This document shows positions 61,428 through 64,000 of a stretch of DNA of 64,000 bases, piece by piece. Source of the stretch: an uncultured Saprospiraceae bacterium (GTDB taxonomy: Bacteria; Bacteroidota; Bacteroidia; Chitinophagales; Saprospiraceae); contig CAKZQC010000014.1 in the NCBI GenBank assembly GCA_937139495.1, positions 140,591-204,590 on the forward strand. The letters run 5' to 3'. The translations under genes were made by a program, and so were the position numbers. The notes under the pieces are model-generated. The model had not been told where the DNA came from, did no database searches, and was given only the letters and a program-made list of their open reading frames with translations. Every line of letters begins with the position of its first letter. Within the stretch, counting starts at the first letter, position 1.

Positions 61428-63542
61428 ATGTTTACTAATTTATTATACAATAAGAAAGGAGAAAAAAGATTTGGCATATTACAAGAACGCCTATTTATAT
61501 TAGGTCTATTAGTAAAATTATCTTTTAGTATTTTATTCATAGCTCCTAATATTTATCAGTCTCATTTTACCTTTATAGATTATTTTTTAGAATTTAGTAA
61601 TAATCCATACGATTTTTTTTTTAGTCAAAATCAATTAGAAGCTTTTCAGTATCCTCCTCTTCTCCTATGGATTATGGCTATCCCAATGAGCTTGACAAAA
61701 CTTTGTACTGCTTTTTGGGGGCATTGTCCTTCTACATTAGCTATATTCCTTTATAAAGTTCCTATACTATTAGCAGATATTACTATACTCCTTGTACTTT
61801 CTAGTTGGACGAAAATAAATCAAAGAAAACTACTACTATTTTATTGGTTCTCCCCAATTATAATTTATATAAATTATATGATTGGTTATCTAGAAAGTAT
61901 TCCTATTGCTTTTCTATTTGTTGCATTGTATTTTCTATATAAAAATAAATCATTTTATTATACAATATTTTTCCTATCTTTAGGTATTTGTACCAAATTT
62001 GGTCTCCTCCTTACTATTCCATTTTTTATATTTTACAGATTGACTGTCAACAGAGCCAAATGGTCTAGCTTAATCGCTCCTTTAGGATTGATAGGACTCC
62101 TGCTATTTTTATTTTTGTATCCTTATATTGGCCCAGGGTTATCCGCTTTTTTATTCCAAAACAATCAACACGACAAAGCATTAGCTCTCTATATTCCGCT
62201 TGGCAATAATTTAAAGATTTATATAGTGCCAGCGTTTTACTTTATACTTATTTTAGTTTGCTCTCAGTTCAAATTATTCAATAAGGAAGTCATGACTCTA
62301 TTTATGGCTATCACATTTGGGATATTAACCTTCTTTATTCCACCTCTAGAAGGTTGGTATATTTGGATTATTCCATTTTTTATTCTATTTATTACAAAGT
62401 CAAGAGATAATCAATACCTCTATTTTGGTGTATTAAACATAGCCTATTTCATACATTTTATACTAGTTAAAGAATCCGTTTTCTTAAGTATTTTTACTCA
62501 TAACATACAGGATTCTATTTATAAAATTGGTGTTTCTTATGGCTTTGATATGCTCTTAATTTCTAACCTTACTTTTACTGGCTTACAAGCCAGTCTCCTT
62601 ATGTTTTGTATTTTAATCTACTTTAGAGGTGTTCTTCCAAGTTTAAAGTATAAAATACTATCTCAACCCTTTTTGTTAGGAATCGGTGGTAATTCTGGTG
62701 CAGGAAAAACTACATTAACAAAACTCATTGTACAAATATTTGAAGAAAATAGTACCCAAATCATACAGGGCGATGATATGCATAAATGGGAACGAGGAAA
62801 TGATAATTGGAATTTATACACTCATTTAAATCCAAAAGCAAATAATCTGTATGAAGATATGCGCCATGCTATGGCTATGAAAACAGGTAATAGTATTCAA
62901 AGAAAACACTACAATCACAATACAGGTAAATTCACCAATGAAAAGAAATTAAAATCTAATAAACTAGTCATATTTGAAGGACTACATCCATTTTACATAA
63001 AAAAACAGGCGGAGTTATTTGATTTTAAAATTTTTATCAAACCACAAGAATCATTACGATGGTATTGGAAAATAGAGCGAGATATGGCAAAACGTTCTTA
63101 TTCTAGAAAAAAAGTTTTGTCACAATTAGAAAAAAGGAAAAGTGATTCTGAAATTTACATTGATAGCCAAGAAAAACAAGCAGATATAGTCTTTAGCTTT
63201 TCTACAGATAGCCCTATAGACTTACAAAAAGATCCACTGCCTGATTTGTCAAAATTATCCTTGCATCTTAAAATCAACTTTTTTAATGATATTGAAGTAG
63301 AGGATTTAATAATAAAACTAAGTTCTTCAGAAACACTAACAATAGAATATTTCTATTTGCAAGAAGAGTTAAGTCTCATTATTCATGGTGATATATCTAA
63401 AAGAGAAGTAGAATTAATTAGTTATGAATATTTATATGGCTTAGAAGAAATAGGAATATACAATCCTAAATGGTCTAGTGGGTTTGATGGCATAATCCAA
63501 TTGATTTGTATGTATTGTATACTGGATAAGTTGGAAAAATAG
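61428..63542 (+). CDS. GT-C-like membrane domain fused to a uridine-kinase/PRK-type kinase
   Basis: A 704-residue fusion. Residues 20-400 have about 11-13 membrane helices. An outer loop contains NNPYDFFFSQNQLEAFQYPP (about residues 57-76), the layout of polyprenyl-phosphate-dependent GT-C (GT87/PIG-M-like) enzymes. Residues about 415-600 are a soluble kinase: P-loop GIGGNSGAGKTT (418-429), QGDDMHKWERGNDNW, KHYNHNTGKF, IFEGLHPFYIKK and KIFIKPQESLRWYWKIERDM, as in the uridine kinase/phosphoribulokinase family. The last ~100 residues are uncharacterised. Both parts are in one clean frame with no stop or shift between. Context suggests that it phosphorylates a sugar or polyol used by the nucleotidyltransferases and also transfers the sugar. 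Repeats lie on both sides. Confidence 0.85.
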   Translation: MFTNLLYNKKGEKRFGILQERLFILGLLVKLSFSILFIAPNIYQSHFTFIDYFLEFSNNPYDFFFSQNQLEAFQYPPLLLWIMAIPMSLTKLCTAFWGHCPSTLAIFLYKVPILLADITILLVLSSWTKINQRKLLLFYWFSPIIIYINYMIGYLESIPIAFLFVALYFLYKNKSFYYTIFFLSLGICTKFGLLLTIPFFIFYRLTVNRAKWSSLIAPLGLIGLLLFLFLYPYIGPGLSAFLFQNNQHDKALALYIPLGNNLKIYIVPAFYFILILVCSQFKLFNKEVMTLFMAITFGILTFFIPPLEGWYIWIIPFFILFITKSRDNQYLYFGVLNIAYFIHFILVKESVFLSIFTHNIQDSIYKIGVSYGFDMLLISNLTFTGLQASLLMFCILIYFRGVLPSLKYKILSQPFLLGIGGNSGAGKTTLTKLIVQIFEENSTQIIQGDDMHKWERGNDNWNLYTHLNPKANNLYEDMRHAMAMKTGNSIQRKHYNHNTGKFTNEKKLKSNKLVIFEGLHPFYIKKQAELFDFKIFIKPQESLRWYWKIERDMAKRSYSRKKVLSQLEKRKSDSEIYIDSQEKQADIVFSFSTDSPIDLQKDPLPDLSKLSLHLKINFFNDIEVEDLIIKLSSSETLTIEYFYLQEELSLIIHGDISKREVELISYEYLYGLEEIGIYNPKWSSGFDGIIQLICMYCILDKLEK

Positions 63543-63679
63543 CTTTGATTATGCCAGCTTTAAGAACAGGACAAAAGCTTAATTTCATAATATAAGGACT
63601 GTTGTCCAAGTATTTTTTGTCAAGAACAGCTCATAATAAGTTATTCTTCCTATCTATCCTATGCTTATCGCTAACTTAG

Positions 63680-63761
63680 CTAATTCCTTTTTCCATCTTG
63701 AGTTATTGGTGTGGTAAATCGTTTTTTCTCAATTGCAGTTTAACAATAACTCCTTTTTTAT
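63680..63761 (+). repeat. ~100-bp direct repeat, right copy
   Basis: CCATCTTGAGTTATTGGTG followed by TAAATCGTTTTTTCTCAATT matches the left copy at 60961-61065 in the same orientation, with small deletions. Confidence 0.6.
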
Positions 63762-63780
63762 TCTACTGCCATATATTATT

Positions 63781-63812
63781 TTTTGTCCTGTAATTTTAAG
63801 TACAGGACAAAA
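63781..63812. repeat. TTTTGTCCTGTA inverted repeat
   Basis: TTTTGTCCTGTA (63781-63792) and TACAGGACAAAA (63801-63812) are exact inverted arms with an 8-base loop. The right arm is the terminal sequence of the 144-bp repeat, so two element ends may abut here. Confidence 0.65.
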
Positions 63813-63942
63813 CTTAAAAAATGTTATTTGAACTGATAAAACCAAGTAAAAGCTGTGCCATTAAGGGGGCATTATGCAGAACAAGCGAATACGATCCCTT
63901 GAAAATACGTTTAAACTTCAAGAGGTTCCACCGTGGCTAGCG
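63799..63942 (-). repeat. 144-bp repeat, right copy (inverted)
   Basis: Begins AGTACAGGACAAAACTT and ends GGCTAGCG. It is the inverted counterpart of 60741-60884 and has the same length. Confidence 0.8.
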
Positions 63943-63975
63943 GCAATACTTGGTATGCCATACCAAGTATTGCCG
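63941..63975. repeat. 35-bp perfect palindrome, REP-like
   Basis: CGGCAATACTTGGTATG (63941-63957) and its exact complement (63959-63975) flank a single C. It is followed, on the opposite strand read, by GATGAACGAAGTGAAC, a head like that before the palindrome at 18338-18358. It abuts the 144-bp repeat. Confidence 0.6.
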
Positions 63976-64000
63976 TTCACTTCGTTCATCCTTGAAGTCA

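Larger units (their letters stand above)
63543..64000. other. Gene-free right flank with repeats
   Basis: After the fusion gene: a degenerate AACAGGACAAAAGCTTA end (about 63565), the right direct-repeat copy, the TTTTGTCCTGTA hairpin, the right 144-bp repeat and the 35-bp palindrome. Sequence continues beyond the window. No gene seen. Confidence 0.6.

Noticed and set aside
1..64000. CRISPR array, tRNA, rRNA or known riboswitch
   Set aside because: No regularly spaced repeats, no cloverleaf or rRNA signature sequence and no recognisable riboswitch core was seen on either strand by eye; a covariance-model search would be decisive.

Overview
The window is a 64-kb stretch of a low-GC Bacteroidota chromosome. 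Evidence seen in the sequence: most starts have A-rich leaders and no Shine-Dalgarno; several start-proximal -7 elements match the Bacteroidota pattern TAnnTTTG; L36, S14 and S4 are zinc-less forms; and genes typical of the phylum are present (PorT-type barrels, a GldB-like lipoprotein, DUF4271 next to hemD, an rsfS-ftsH-LUD cluster). A Saprospiria/Chitinophagia-like lineage is my guess, but the sequence alone does not prove it.

Bases 1-12957 hold the end of the S10 operon and the complete spc and alpha operons in one direction, from rplB (cut by the window edge) to rplQ. Novelties are a ribosomal protein L15 whose C-terminal module looks tandemly duplicated, no map or adk gene between secY and infA, and several long hairpins at gene junctions inside the operon.

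Bases 13049-24768 are mixed housekeeping and envelope genes: a flippase, a Ca2+/cation antiporter, a lipoprotein serpin, two PorT-type barrels, a GldB-like lipoprotein, psd, a small Ala/Lys/Cys repeat protein, uvrB and a Crp-like regulator. Bases 24835-32868 look accessory: an unrecognised 741-residue protein, a 743-bp gene-free stretch with a divergent inverted repeat, a DinB-fold protein, a 1312-residue SF1 helicase-nuclease fusion (possible defence gene) and a small lipoprotein.

Bases 32956-53355 contain hemD, DUF4271, a TPR protein with an overlapping PagL-like barrel gene, and a TetR-LolA-like-FtsX-FtsX-LolD-like-beta-barrel operon that reads as a self-contained envelope export system. 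Then come DUF3817, a TIGR01777 epimerase behind a 24-bp palindrome, LUD-ftsH-rsfS diverging from birA, a NatAB-like ABC exporter, an EGF-like lipoprotein and a methyltransferase.

Bases 54326-63542 are visibly more AT-rich and form a surface-glycan cluster: class II aldolase, two paralogous sugar-nucleotidyltransferases, a GT2 transferase, a HAD phosphatase, a GDPD-like protein, a GT-C transferase and a 704-residue fusion of a GT-C-like membrane domain to a uridine-kinase/phosphoribulokinase-type kinase. Together these could make and polymerise an activated sugar or polyol phosphate. The cluster is embedded in repeats: two ~160-bp TA-flanked MITE copies in opposite orientation bracket most of it, and 144-bp inverted repeats flank the fusion gene. 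No tRNA, rRNA or CRISPR array was found.
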